A stretch of DNA of 64,000 nucleotides from Uranotaenia lowii (GCF_029784155.1 NC_073692.1:369067160-369131159), one strand, 5' to 3'; positions 23,979-36,064 are shown, numbered from the stretch's first letter. Notes: generated by a model not told the origin, from the letters alone. Numbers and translations: made by a program.

Positions 23979-26570
23979 AATGGCCCTCCACTATCCCCCG
24001 TACATGGGAACTTGGGCTGGATTATCTTAAAAGATATTTTTAATGATGTCTCTTTGACTTTTTGATCTGTAGATTTGCTTCATTTTTCTGAATGTTATTC
24101 CCATGTACGTCCATCATTGCCTTTTTATTTTTTTCCTTGTATTTTGCTACTTGCTATATTCAACTTTTGAACAGGGACCATCTGAGAAAAGGGACATTTT
24201 AGGGTAAAACCCCTTCCCACACACACATGAGTCCATTTTCAGGGTTTTACCGCGCCCCAGATCGCGTTGCTTTTGCTAATTTGTCATGTGCGGCCCAGAG
24301 ACGTTTGTTCAGTTGTTTTAATCATCATCAAGTAGTTTAATTACTAACTTAAACTATATACTTATATTAGTTTTCACGAACGCCAAACATTTATTTTTAA
24401 AACAAATCAAGTTTTCTTCTCTCTTAATGTCCATTGGTAAAGTGTTGTACAATATAATTCCTTGATAGAACAGCGAATTGAAGTGAAGACACTAACAAAA
24501 ATGATGCAGCTCTTATTTCACTGGCAAAACGAGTTCCATAACGATGCAGGTCAGTTCCTCTGATTATTCTCTCTTGTAGGTATTCTGGTGCAATTTTTTT
24601 TTTACTATTTTGAATATCAGGATCATAGTATGGTACGTAACTCTTTGCCTTATTGAAAGCCAATGTAATGCAGCCAACATATCCCGTATAGGGGTTCTTC
24701 GATTACACTTTAGAATCAGTCTCATAATTTTATTTTGAAGCCTTTGTAATCTAGCCATTTGCTGATCGTTTGCAAAGCATATTATAGAAGGGCAAAAGTC
24801 AAAATGTGGTGATATGATTGCCTTGTACAGGTAAATGAGACTCCACTGCGACAAATCTTTACGAAGACGACACAAAATACCGATTTTTTTTTGGCAATTT
24901 TCTTAACAGAATAATTGATGTGGCTTTTAAAATTCAATCTTTCGTCAATGATGACACCAAGATACTTGATTTCTTTGACTATTTCCAGACGTTCACCATC
25001 GATACATACATTGATAATATAACATTGAGTTTCAACATTTTAAAATCCAGCCATTTGCTTAAGTTGCTAAAATCACAGTTCAGTTTCTCTACAGCAACAT
25101 TAACATTATCACAAGCAATAAATATCACAGTATCGTCAGCAAATAAGTTGATATCACAGTGTTTAAGAATTCTTTTCATGTCGTTAATGTATAAATAAAA
25201 AGCAAAGGTCCTAAAACACTTCCCTGGGGTACACCGACCATGGTTTCTTTGGTATTAGATATCACAGTAGCGTATTTTGTGCATTGATATCGACATTTTA
25301 GATACGATTGAAACCAATTATGAGCTGTTTCCTTTATACCATATTTCCGCAGAGTTTTTATCAGATTTGTGCGTGAAATCGTTTCAAATGCTCGTTTCAA
25401 ATCAAGGAATACTGCGATAAGTTTCTGCTTTTTTCCAGCTTTCCTTTCCATTTTGCCAATACTAAGTTTAGAGCGGTTTCACAAGAGTGGTATTTGCGAT
25501 ACCCACTTTGTTCTGGGACAAGCAATTTATTAATATCAATATAGTCAAGCAATTGGTCTTTTACTGCTATCTCCAAAACTTTCTCGTACACAGGTAGCAT
25601 GTTAATTGGACGAAACTCTTCTGCTTTCGATGTTATATTAACTTTCTCTATTGGAACAACCATAGATACTTTCCAAGAGTGGGGAACAATTCCAGTCAAC
25701 AGTCACTCGTTTATTTTGGCCAACAACATCAAATCCATCTTTTAATATTCTGCAGTTCACCTCATCTGAACCAGAAGATGATCCCATTGTCCATACTATT
25801 TTTTTCAGATTATCAAGGGTGATGGGTGAAAAATTGGCAAACTGGCTTTGAGTGTAAGGTCCGCCAAGTGGTATTGGTTCGGGCTCTATCTTTATGGAAT
25901 TGCTAATAATTTCGATGCTTTGAACAAAAAACTTGTTAAATTTATTGGCAATTTTAGTTTCATCTTGCTCATCTTCGCCGCAAAACTGGATAAACTTAGT
26001 TTTCGATACTTTTGGATTTATAAGGCTCTTAAGAATTTTCCACAGCTCTTTACTATTGTCTTTGTTTTCATCAATAGTACGCTGAATGAATTCTCGTTTT
26101 TTCCTCCGCAGGCAACATGCGTATTCATTTCTGTACGTTTTGTAAACTAACCATGAAAAGTCTGTGTTTAATTTCAAAAAAATTTTGTATGACTTGTCCC
26201 TTCTTCTTTTCATTTGAACAAGTTCAATATCATACCATTTACTTGACTGTTGGGCTTTTTTATGTTTAACAGTTACCAGCTGATTTACACACATTTTCAA
26301 ATGGTCTATTAAACAATCCGCCTTCTCATGCAAATCCTTGAATGACCGATTTAAGTTTGTTTCTTAAAGGCGTTCCCTCAGCAAAGCGAGCAAACTTTCG
26401 CGAGAGTAGTTTTTCCAACACTTTACCCTTATGGACATATCATCAACATCATCACATTTGTTTTCAACAGACAGACATAAAGTTTCGTGGTCAGATATTT
26501 TAAAATCATTGACAGCACAAACATTGATATCACAGTTCGAGAATACCAAATCAATCATTTTTTGGCTAGT
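23915..26570 (-). mobile_element. 5'-truncated CR1/L2-like LINE with (ATC)n 3' tail
   Basis: The minus strand holds the end of an endonuclease domain, a reverse transcriptase and a C-terminal region, followed by a ~450-bp 3' part and an (ATC)n run of about 21 units (plus strand GAT at 23915-23978). The insertion lacks the start of the endonuclease domain and any ORF1. No target duplication was located; the 5' border near 26570 is approximate. Confidence 0.75.
24427..26560 (-). pseudogene. Broken LINE endonuclease/reverse transcriptase
   Basis: Several minus-strand frames together cover one protein in order. 26558-26364 has the endonuclease end with IDLVFSN and SDH. 26333-25700 is the linker. 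25699-25397 has the RT block EEFRPINMLPVYEK. 25451-25176 has FLDLKRAFETI and GVPQGSVLGPLLF. 25179-24979 has FADDTVIF, the metal-binding motif. 24875-24424 is the C-terminal region with WLSIRQRV and TDLHRYGTR. Frame changes between these pieces show it is dead. The GVPQGS-x-LGPLLF and FADD blocks are typical of CR1/L2/jockey-group LINEs; I cannot fix the clade without a phylogeny. Confidence 0.8.
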
Positions 26571-27015
26571 ACGTGTTATACGAGTGATAAAAAAAACTTA
26601 TTCTATGCTCAAATCAAATAAGCAAAATCAACCAAACTTTCTAACAAATTCAAAGATTTTAACCATCAATGAAAATAAATTAAATTTGCAAAAGTAAAAT
26701 GAATTGATTCTAGTTTTGCGGATCTAACCTGATACTTGCAATCTCGATCCAAATTCAAGTTTTAGTTTGAAATTTAGCTCATGATAAAACTGCCAAAATG
26801 ATATTATATTTTCACCGGATATTAAATGTTTCTTATCCGCAAATACTTTTCGTTAAATAAATTCCTTAAATATTTTCCTCAAATAAAAATTGACTAATTA
26901 AAATCTAAATCAAAACTGCGATCTCTTGCAATTTGAATTCCTCAACGAAATAGTAATCTTGATAAATATAACTTATTTATAAGCTTTATCTGAATTTTGA
27001 ATATTTATATATAAT

Positions 27016-28690
27016 ACTAGCTGATCCCGTACGAACTTCGTTTCGCTTTAAATCATTGGTACGTCAAAATGAGTTTAGAAAATGAATTCGAAACATTCTT
27101 TTGACAATTTTGGGGAAAAAATTCAACAGTGTTTAAATTTTCAACTATTACTATTACTTGAAATTCAAATTAAACGGTTGATTGGCTTTTTATTAAAATT
27201 TATGTGAGAGTGTTTTCTTCTCGATCGGTTGCAAAATCTAGACATTATGGCAGAAACATGTACTATTTCTTTATGTGCATGACTCTTTTGCTTGACCTTC
27301 ACACTTAAATTGGTATCAATTAACGGCCTCCAACAAAATTATTGCACAAAACACTGAACTTTCAATAAAACCCTCTTTTTCTGTCCCATTGCCCGAAATT
27401 CGATTATTGAAACCAACTTTACGTTCCTCAAAACTCCCTTGTGCCATTTTTTCTTTTCAAATTATGTGTAAAATAACGTCAGGAACTTGAAAACAGTGAA
27501 CAGTGAATATAGACGCCCTTTTCGCCGACCCTTGACACTGAACATGCTACCTGTAGTCAATTGCTCATAGTTTATAACCCTCATCTGAACATTTTCATCT
27601 CAATCCGATGCATGATCACGACAATGTCGCGAAAACAGTGAGCAACTGACATGGACGGCCTTTTTTTACCACGATTCAAAACTTGACACCTGAAATCAAT
27701 TATCTTTTCTGTTAAACTCCCATGTGTCAATTTTCATTACAATTCTATGCTCAATCAAGAGAATATCGTAAAAACAGTGAACAGATAATAACCCCTTTTG
27801 CCGACCCCTGAGTCAAGATTTGAAACCTGAAAATCTCCTCCTCTCCCTCAAAACTCCTATGCGGAAATTTTCATCTCAATCCAATGTAGAACAACGTCAA
27901 AATCGCAAAAACATTAATCAGTGAATATGGACGACCCCTTTGGCCGACCCCTGACCCTAAATTTGATAACTGTAATCGATTGTTCGTCCCTCAAATCACT
28001 CATGTGCAAATTTTCATCACAATCCGGTGTATAATAACGCCAATATCGCAAAAACATTAATCAGTGGATATGGACGACCCCTTTTTTCCGGCCCCTGACC
28101 CAAAATTTAATAGCTGTAATCGATTGTTCGTCTCTCAAAACACTCATGTGCAAATTTTCATCACAATCCGGTGTATAATAACGCCAATATCGCAAAAACA
28201 TTAATTAGTGAATATGGACGACCCCTTTGGCCGACCCCTGACCCTTAATTTGATAACTGTAATCGATTGTTCGTCTCTCAAAACACTCATGTGCAAATTT
28301 TCATCACAATCCAATGTAAAATAAAGCCAATATCGCAAAAACATTAATCAGTTGATATGGACGACCCCTTTGGCCGACCCCTGACCCTAAATTTGATAAC
28401 TGCAATCGATTTCTCGTCTTTCAAAATACTCAAGTGCAAATTTTCAACATGATCCGACAAAAAATAACGTCAATATCGTGAAAACCATATTTGCGTTGTA
28501 TGGACGACCCCCTTCAGAAGGGGTCATCCAAAAATCTAAAAACATTTTTCATCCTTCCTGGACCTAATGAGTATCCATGCCAAATTTCAGACCTCTAGCT
28601 CTTAAGACGGCTGAGTCTATAGAGGACAAACAAACAAACAAACAAACAAACAAACAAACATACAGATAATTGCTTTTTATATATATAGAT
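27016..28690. repeat. Dispersed repeat built of ~143-bp tandem units
   Basis: It opens with CTAGCTGATCCCGTACGAAC and closes with an (ACAA)n run (28624-28660) and TTTTTATATATATAGAT. In between, a unit containing GTGCAAATTTTCATCACAA and GGCCGACCCCTGACCC recurs: anchor positions 28001, 28145, 28288 and 28431 give a period of 143-144 bp, and more diverged copies extend back to about 27440. No coding frame is present. It resembles non-coding insect interspersed repeats, but I cannot name the family. Confidence 0.65.
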
Positions 28691-28708
28691 AATATGAATT
28701 AGAGATGT

Positions 28709-28800
28709 ACCGAAGAGTGCTATTCGGCTAATGGCCGAATACCGAATACCGACCTTTTCAGCTATTCGGTCAAACAAATATTCGGTCGAATATTCAGGTG
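28709..28800. repeat. ATTCGG-rich repeat, left part
   Basis: Dense ATTCGG and CCGAATA words here recur at 32745-32835. The intact RTE element lies between them, so this may be one older element split by that insertion and other sequence. No termini were established. Confidence 0.4.
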
Positions 28801-29632
28801 GAACATTCTATTGAGTTTTTAATAAAAAAAAAAACAAAAGCAATTATTTCAATTTCCTTCTATTTCTTCATTTTTAATGCCCCTCGAGTTTTGAGTTGAT
28901 TATTTTCAACCAGGAAGGACAGCAGATGACTTGTCGCTTTTAGGGCGTTTCTCAACAAGCAGATTGGGTTCCTGTTAAATCTGGGACAAAACATGTCGAT
29001 ACAGATGCCAAGCAATTTGAAAATGCTTATTAGATATTGAATTAGATGAAGATTTAATTTAAGTAACATATTTTCAAAATAGTTGATAAAAACAACTTAT
29101 GATCATGGTCAGAAAATCAAAGACGATTTTTGAAAAAAAAAATTAAAAAGGGCAAATAGGAACAAATTCTAGGCTTTATTCTCAAACATACAAGAGGAAA
29201 AAGAAAGAAAAAAAAAACTTGAAATTTTAAGTTTTTTCATTAAATCACATCAGCAAAAATCGTATCGAAGGATTAAACAAAAAATTATGTTTATTTTGGA
29301 ATTTATTCAAAATCGTTTTTGAACACAAAATCTTAAAATTTTCAAGGAGAAATTTAAGTTTTTTATTTGATTTAGCGAATAATCTGGATAAACCCGAGAA
29401 AAATCTGGAAAGTTTTAAACAATATTTAGGCATCTTGGCCAGATTTAACTTATCTCGTATTCTTTATTGGATTTATGGGCAAGTCTAGATATATCAAGAA
29501 AATCTAGAATAAACGATAATCAAAGTATAAAGCGATACTCGTCAGCATTCTCCTGTACGATTTACAATGAAATTCATGATCCCTAAGATGCTATGCTGAA
29601 CCATAAGTTTTTGATGATTGTGTAGCTCTTTC

Positions 29633-32600
29633 CGACCGAAATGACCGACCTGGAACTTTGGCAACGACTTTTAGCATGAAAACACGGACACGAATTGGAA
29701 CTTGGAACGTTTTAACCCTTGCCCAACAAGGCAAACTGGAACAACTTGCTAGAGAGGCTAGCCGCCTCAAGCTTGAAATTCTGGGACTGAGCGAAGTCCG
29801 TTGGCCTAATACTGGAGAACACAAGACACAATCCGGGCAAGTCCTGCTTTACTCTGGCATACGAGGAGAACACGCTACTCGGGAACGAGGAGTTGGTTTC
29901 CTGTTAAGCCCGCAGGCCTACGCGGCCCTCATTAGATGGGAACCAATAAACGAAAGAATAATCGTAGCCAGATTCAGAACACGGGTTAGAAACCTTACAA
30001 TGGTCCAGTGTTATGCGCCAACTGACGTTGCCGACTTGCAGGAGAAAGAGCAGTTTTACAGTCAACTGAACAGCGTGGTAGAGAAAATTCCGAAGGGTGA
30101 CATTCAAATCCATTTGGGCGACTTCAACGCAAAGATTGGCTCCGACAATCAGGACCTTGAGCGCATCATGGGGCGCCATGGTCTAGGACAGATGAGCGAA
30201 AACGGAGAGCTGTTTGTAGAATTTTGTGGCATCAACAACATGGTGATCGGTGGATCGCTCTTCCCCCATCGACCAGCACATAAGGTCACTTGGGTATCCC
30301 GAGATGGCCGAACAGAAAATCAAATTGACCACATCTGCATCAGCCGAAAATGGAGAAGGAGCCTTCTTGATGTCCGCAACAAACGAAGCGCAGACATTGC
30401 ATCTGACCATCACCTCGTCCTTGGCGAAATACGACTGAGAGTTGCGCGTGTCCAACGGCGCGAGGAGAAAGTCGGGTGTCGATACGACGTCCGCCGGTTG
30501 GAGAATCCAGAGGTGAAAAGGGCATACGTTGAACAGCTAGAATCCCGAGCCTCGGAATTGCCAACAGACGGAACAGTCGAAGAACAGTGGTGTGGAATCA
30601 AGAATGCTTTTATCACGACGAGCCATGGTACTCTTGGTAAAGTGTGTGGAAGAAGAAGTGAATGGATGTCGGATGAAACTTGGAGGATGGTCGATGATCG
30701 GAGAAAGGCGAAAGTCGGAATTGAGCAGGCATGTACCGGGTCAGCCAAAGCAGCCGCCCGCTTACGATATGCGGAGCTGGAAAAGGCAGTTAAACGAGCT
30801 TGTAGACGAGACAAGAGAGCCTGGACAAACTCCCTAGCCGAAGAGGGAGAAAGAGCCGCCGCCAATGGAGATATCCGATTACTTTATGACATTTCTCGCC
30901 GCCTCAGTGGTGCAAGGACAGATGCAAGAATGCCGCTGAAAGACCGAGCAGGTCAGTTATTGACCGATCGAACAGATCAGCTCAAACGATGGACTGAGCA
31001 CTTCGAACAACTCTTCCGAGTCACGAATAGCGATGGCCAACAGAATCCGCAGCTCGAAGCGCCAACAGTAAGTCGCATAAATGGCGTCAACTCGGAAGCG
31101 CCTTCGCTGGCTGAAATAGAAGCGGTAATCAAGAACATGAAATCCAACAAAGCACCTGGGATCGATTGCATCCCTGCTGAAATGCTGAAAGCCGACCCTG
31201 CCCTGTCAGCACAAATGTTGCACCGTCTCTTCGCCGACATCTGGGATACTGCAACATTCCCGGCCGACTGGATGCAGGGTATCCTCGTAAAGGTCCCGAA
31301 GAAAGGAGACCTGACAGAGTGCGGTAACTGGCGAGGCATAACGTTGATCTGTACAACCCTCAAAGTACTCTGCAAAGTGATCCTGAACAGGATCCAGGAG
31401 AAAATTGACGCTACACTCCGACGGCAACAAGCTGGATTCCGATCCGGAAGATCATGTGTGGACCACATCACAACGCTACGAATCATACTGGAACAAATCA
31501 ACGAATTCCAGGACTCTCTTCTGCTGGTGTTCGTTGATTTCGAAAAAGCATTCGACCGACTTAACCATGAAAACATCTGGGCGGCTCTAAGGCGACGAGG
31601 GGTCCCAGAGAAACTAGTCCATCTCATCGAAGCACAATACGAGGCATTTTCATGCAAGGTCTTGCACGATGGTGTCTTGTCCGAACCAATCCCGGTAACT
31701 GCTGGAGTGAGACAAGGATGTATTTTATCACCGCTACTTTTTCTCATCGTAATGGATGAGATTCTGACTGGATCGATCGACTGTGCACCGAACCGAGGAT
31801 TGCCGTGGAATCCTACAACAATGGAGCAACTGAACGACCTTGACCTGGCTGACGATATTGTTTTGCTCGCCCAAACACAACCGGATATGCAGAGCAAACT
31901 CGACGACCTCACCGAAAGTTCCAAGGCAGCAGGTCTCAAAGTCAATGTCGGAAAGACCAAGTCTATGGAGATCAACACAGCAAATCCCTCCAGTTTCATG
32001 GTAGCTGGGCAACAAGTGGAGAAAGTGGAGTGCTTCCAGTATCTTGGTAGCCAGATAACGCCTGATGGTGGTACCAGGAAAGACATCGAAACCCGGATCA
32101 GAAAGGCCCGATTTGCGTTTGCGAGTCTCCGAAACATCTGGCGGTCACGCCAGATCTCTCTACGAACAAAAATCCGAATCTTCAACTCAAACGTCAAATC
32201 CGTATTGCTGTACGGGTGCGAAACTTGGTGCACATATGCGGTGACGACGCGAAAACTGCAAGTATTTGTAAACCGCTGCCTGCGGAATATCATCCGCGCT
32301 TGGTGGCCTGGCAACTGGATCTCGAATGAGGAACTACATCGCCGGTGTCATCAAAGGGCGCTAGAAATCGAGATTCGGGAACGTAAGTGGAGATGGATTG
32401 GGCACACACTGCGAAAAGATGAAAACGAGATTTGCAGAGAAGCGCTAGATTGGAATCCAGAAGGTCATCGAAGAAGAGGCAGACCCAGAAACTCGTGGCG
32501 GCGAAGCCTAGCCGCTGAAATCCGAACTGTCGACGAGAATCTTGACTGGGACCAGGTGAAGACGCTGGCTCCGGATCGTCAACAGTGGAGGTCTTTTACA

Positions 32601-32651
32601 ACGGCCCTATGCACCGGTGGATCGGCGCGGGATCATTAAGTAAGTAAGTAA
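29633..32651 (+). mobile_element. Full-length RTE-type LINE with target duplication
   Basis: A 3.0-kb element with a 43-bp 5' leader, one long ORF and no 3' UTR beyond a (TAAG)n tail that starts at the stop codon. It is bounded by GTAGCTCTTTC at 29622-29632 and 32652-32662, an 11-bp perfect target-site duplication (the first G may belong to the tail). Short leader, single ORF and tetranucleotide tail are the standard RTE plan. Completeness and perfect flanks indicate a recent insertion. Confidence 0.92.
29676..32639 (+). CDS. RTE-type LINE endonuclease-reverse transcriptase (intact)
   Basis: The 987-residue frame from the ATG at 29676 is uninterrupted to the TAA at 32637-32639. An earlier in-frame TTG at 29658 is not a likely start in a eukaryote. 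An apurinic-like endonuclease occupies roughly residues 1-230: GTWNV, GLSEVRW, YAPTD, GDFNAKIG, DHICISRKW and SDHH carry the expected Asn, Glu, Asp and His residues. The reverse transcriptase follows (about 470-760), with FVDFEKAFDRL, GVRQGCILSPLLF and the catalytic LADDIVLLA. The C-terminal region has GCETW and KWRWIGHTLRK followed by REALDWNP and RRRGRP, typical of the RTE group. The product would nick the target and reverse transcribe its own RNA there. All key residues are present, so activity is possible but unproven. Confidence 0.93.
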   Translation: MKTRTRIGTWNVLTLAQQGKLEQLAREASRLKLEILGLSEVRWPNTGEHKTQSGQVLLYSGIRGEHATRERGVGFLLSPQAYAALIRWEPINERIIVARFRTRVRNLTMVQCYAPTDVADLQEKEQFYSQLNSVVEKIPKGDIQIHLGDFNAKIGSDNQDLERIMGRHGLGQMSENGELFVEFCGINNMVIGGSLFPHRPAHKVTWVSRDGRTENQIDHICISRKWRRSLLDVRNKRSADIASDHHLVLGEIRLRVARVQRREEKVGCRYDVRRLENPEVKRAYVEQLESRASELPTDGTVEEQWCGIKNAFITTSHGTLGKVCGRRSEWMSDETWRMVDDRRKAKVGIEQACTGSAKAAARLRYAELEKAVKRACRRDKRAWTNSLAEEGERAAANGDIRLLYDISRRLSGARTDARMPLKDRAGQLLTDRTDQLKRWTEHFEQLFRVTNSDGQQNPQLEAPTVSRINGVNSEAPSLAEIEAVIKNMKSNKAPGIDCIPAEMLKADPALSAQMLHRLFADIWDTATFPADWMQGILVKVPKKGDLTECGNWRGITLICTTLKVLCKVILNRIQEKIDATLRRQQAGFRSGRSCVDHITTLRIILEQINEFQDSLLLVFVDFEKAFDRLNHENIWAALRRRGVPEKLVHLIEAQYEAFSCKVLHDGVLSEPIPVTAGVRQGCILSPLLFLIVMDEILTGSIDCAPNRGLPWNPTTMEQLNDLDLADDIVLLAQTQPDMQSKLDDLTESSKAAGLKVNVGKTKSMEINTANPSSFMVAGQQVEKVECFQYLGSQITPDGGTRKDIETRIRKARFAFASLRNIWRSRQISLRTKIRIFNSNVKSVLLYGCETWCTYAVTTRKLQVFVNRCLRNIIRAWWPGNWISNEELHRRCHQRALEIEIRERKWRWIGHTLRKDENEICREALDWNPEGHRRRGRPRNSWRRSLAAEIRTVDENLDWDQVKTLAPDRQQWRSFTTALCTGGSARDH

Positions 32652-33224
32652 GTAGCTCTTTCAACATTTATTTAAGATATTTCATAAATTATCCAAAATC
32701 ATTTGAAAATATTGACAAGACAGTTATTGTATAAATTTCAATGATAAATATTCGGCCGAATACTTAGCTCAACTATGCGGCGAATATCAAGCTTAACGGT
32801 TTTTTGACGATATTCGGCGCCAAGTATTCGGTAAAGTTATCAAGATAACTAATTACGAAACTTGAGTTTTCGATATTTTTTTCGAGTTTCAATACGATTT
32901 CTGGAATGTAAAAACAATCGTTTTTTGAATTTAGATTCCGGATTAATAATTCGATATGAGCCAAGGATTGAATTTTGTTACAGAGCCCTCAATCATAAAT
33001 CTAGTATTTTATATTTCATGTCTTAGGTTTAAATTTGAATTCATGTTTTTTTTATTTATAATCTGAATTAAAATATAAATTCCGAATGATCAATCTTATT
33101 TCCAGTTTTCAATTTTGGATCGCCATTTCAAAGTTTTCAGCTCTTTAAAAGAATTCAGTTTCAGAACTTTGTATTTAAATATGAAACAAAAACTTATGAT
33201 GATTTTTAAAGTTATGATCATTTA

Positions 33225-34930
33225 GAGTTCGGGTGCTTCATTTCGGTGATAACTATATTCCTAGGGATCGGATATGCAAAATTTAGGTAGAGTTGCCTGG
33301 GAATGGACTACATTGCTTAATTTTTGAGACGTCTAAGTTTACGTGTTTATGAGAAATTTATGTTGAAAAAGACATGGTAAAATATTTTTGCATAATTACT
33401 TCGGAAATCTTTCATAGTCGACTTGAAAACTAATAAACTGTTGATTTTTTTTAAACTTGTTTGGCCCAAATTCATAAGACGTATAAGAAGGCACACTAGA
33501 ATGCTCAAGTTTTTCGATCAAACGAACAGTTTTTAAAATAGACGCCTTTGTAACTGCTCGAATTCTAAATGATTAGAGTCTTAATATTGTGTTTTTTAAT
33601 ATTCGGATAGTAATTATTTAATGCATATGAGTTTCCAAAATTAAAGATTAAATTTGGAATGAAATGCAGAACCAAATTTGTATAACAATTTCGAAACACC
33701 TTTTCAAGTATTTTCTAATTATAATGCCATCGAAAATCAAGAATCCTAGTTACATAATGCAAAATATAAAATTATAAATAAAATAAGGATAATTAGGAAT
33801 AAAATTTTGATTTTGATATTTAGCAAACCAGAGACCTGAAATGAGTTAAATTTATAAAAATCAGTATTCAGAAATGTTTTTCTATCATCAAGTGAGAAAA
33901 TATTGAAAACCTGTAGCAGAATTCTGAACCAGGGATCAGTTTTCAAGGTTTTGGCATTTGTAAAGATTTTTATTCTTGAAGAACCTTACTCAATAATCAT
34001 AATGTTATTAAGAATTTAAAAATATGCGTGTAGAGTTACGTCGAGGGAGCTATTTTAGTCTGTGGTAGTGTCTAATTTACATTCGTATAACTGAGAAGGG
34101 TCGCTTACTCATATGAATAAAGACTAATAAACTATTGAAAGTGATTTAAAAAAAAAATAAAAATAAAAATAATGAAGTGGTACCATTTAACACGTGTTTT
34201 CGGCTTGCAATCATCACTAAAACCTTGTTATTGATGAACGTAAAGCTATGGTTATTAAAAATCCAGGCATTACATTTTGGTGATAGCTACATTTCTAGGG
34301 TATGGGTATGAACAATTTTGGCAGCCTTTTGTTGGTAATGAAAAAGAATATTTTGCCGATTTTTTTTTCAGATGTTTTATTTTTACGACTTTTTGAGATG
34401 TTTACAATGCAAAAGGAGATGGTATAAATAATTTTGCACAATCATCTCGGAAATCCTTCATTGTCGACTTAAGGATTTCTTTTTTCACCAAAATGGTTAT
34501 TAAGTATGAGAAGACTCTCTGGAATGCTCACAAAGTACAAACCGAGCATCGGCGTGGAACCTTTGATCGCAACTACGGTTATTGTGAATAACTGAATGCA
34601 GACCCCAAAAACTGTTGCTGTCTAGTAGACAGCCAACAAACCACTAATAGATGGCAGTTCCATAGATCGAAATCTTTGCAACCGGTTTTGACTCGATGTG
34701 ACAAATGTGTTTTAAGAAGAAATTTATGTTAAAACCGAATTAATGAGGTCAAACTCTTCGAGATACCTGTTCGTCGAAAGGTTCCAATCAGATTAGAATT
34801 TGTTTTTCAGGTGAGTTTATGTAAAATAGCAAGATTTTGCAAAGGTTCTGTGGTAAAAATAATAGTCCAATCAGTACATGACGGAAAAAAGTGTGCAATG
34901 ATAAAAGAGAGATTCTATGATATAGCACAC
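33225..34930. repeat. Old mariner-like remnants (two diverged copies)
   Basis: 33225-33440 and 34260-34480 are diverged copies of one sequence (GGTGATA-ACTA-ATT-CTAGGG, then ATTTTTGCA-AATNA, then CGGAAATC and GTCGACTT). The part at 34510-34600 resembles 55060-55130 (CTGGAATG-TCAC, then AAACCGAGCAT and CTACGGTT). All frames are broken. The link to mariner rests on the better preserved segment at 55 kb and is tentative. Confidence 0.35.
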
Positions 34931-34965
34931 GCATTTGTAACTGCTTAGCCTTAATAATGTTCCAA

Positions 34966-35551
34966 TAGACTGAGTCGATTTAGGGTTATTTTTGAAAATC
35001 TCAAATCCTGGGGTCTAAAAAGCTTAATTTTGGTTCAGAACTCATCTAATTTTTTTGCAGAGTTTTTAAGTAACGTTAACATGATTAAATGTTAGTATGG
35101 GGAAATTAAATTTTTGTTCTTTCTGTTGAATCGAGTCCCCTTATGATTTTTTTGTGTAAATTCATAACCGTAACTTCGTAATTTATTAGACGAAAAAGTT
35201 ATTAGGTATTGAATGGGGGCATGTCTGTAGGCATTAACAATAAATTGACATCACTACATGTGCATAAGAAGAAGCCATGCAATACTTCGCTAGGCACCCA
35301 GTAGTGATGACAATTGAATTTTTTTTTCAATTGCAAAAGACATACACCTATTCAACACCTAATAACTTTTTTGTCTAATAAGATACGAAGTTACGGTCTT
35401 CGACATAGTTGTCTAGCGGAAAATTTTCTTAAAAGAATTTATAAATTGGTACAAAAACCATTAGCAGTTAGCAAAGTTTTGAACAAAATCAAAGCCTTTT
35501 ATACCCCAGGGTTTGAGAAAGTCTAAAATGAGTCCAAATCAACTCAGTCTA
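34966..35551. mobile_element. Foldback element, copy A (586 bp)
   Basis: The two halves are imperfect reverse complements, starting TAGACTGAGTCGATTT and ending AATCAACTCAGTCTA. It is flanked by ATGTTCCAA (34957-34965) and ATGTTTCAA (35552-35560), a 9-bp target duplication with one mismatch. It is homologous to the 818-bp copy at 38354-39171 but shorter and more diverged. No coding capacity. Confidence 0.8.
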
Positions 35552-35951
35552 ATGTTTCAACTATTTGAAAAGGTTAATTGATTGGTTAAGTCATACCCAA
35601 AAATAAAAAAAAATCACTTTTGATTGTTATACGAAATTTCGTATTAAGAAATTCTTGTGCTAACTCTTTTAATTTCCCTCTCTGGAGCCACCTTCTTATT
35701 TCACCTTCTTATTTCGTTTATATTTTACATTATTTAAAATAATATAACCTCAATTAAATTCTTTTAATGTCTCGATGGAACTGAATTGCAATCTTTTTGA
35801 TTTCAGATGGATAAGTTTTTTTTTATGTACATATGTTATTACTTGAACTGTGCACTAGTCACACACTTCTATTGTAACTCCACAACAATCCTTTCCAATT
35901 AGCATCCCATTGGGAACTTATTTACTAGATACTAGGAAGGTAGGTACTTAC

Positions 35952-36064
35952 CGCTCATAAAATTGTAAATCACAGGGTTGATTGCACTGTTGGCGTAACA
36001 CAGCCAGTGGGAGAGCAACGACAGCACCGCCACGATGTTGCTCTGACTTATGTCAAATGTGTAT
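35952..36064 (-). CDS. Internal exon: TM7 of a class A peptide GPCR
   Basis: This 113-bp minus-strand exon has 37 uninterrupted codons plus one base at each end. It is bounded upstream by a strong polypyrimidine tract ending CATCGCCAG and downstream by the donor GTAAGTACC. The peptide begins YTFDISQSN (third extracellular loop), continues through SHWLCYANSAINPVIYNFMS and carries the NPxxY motif of helix 7 as NPVIY. In rhodopsin-family receptors this motif takes part in activation at the plasma membrane. HWL-YANSA-NP-IYNF resembles orexin, allatotropin and trissin receptor TM7, from memory; I cannot choose among them. The other exons must lie across long introns: the TM6 exon at higher coordinates and the C-terminal tail at lower ones. 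I did not find them here. Confidence 0.82.

Noticed and set aside
30977..32314. 445-codon minus-strand frame
   Set aside because: Antisense shadow of the intact RTE reading frame.
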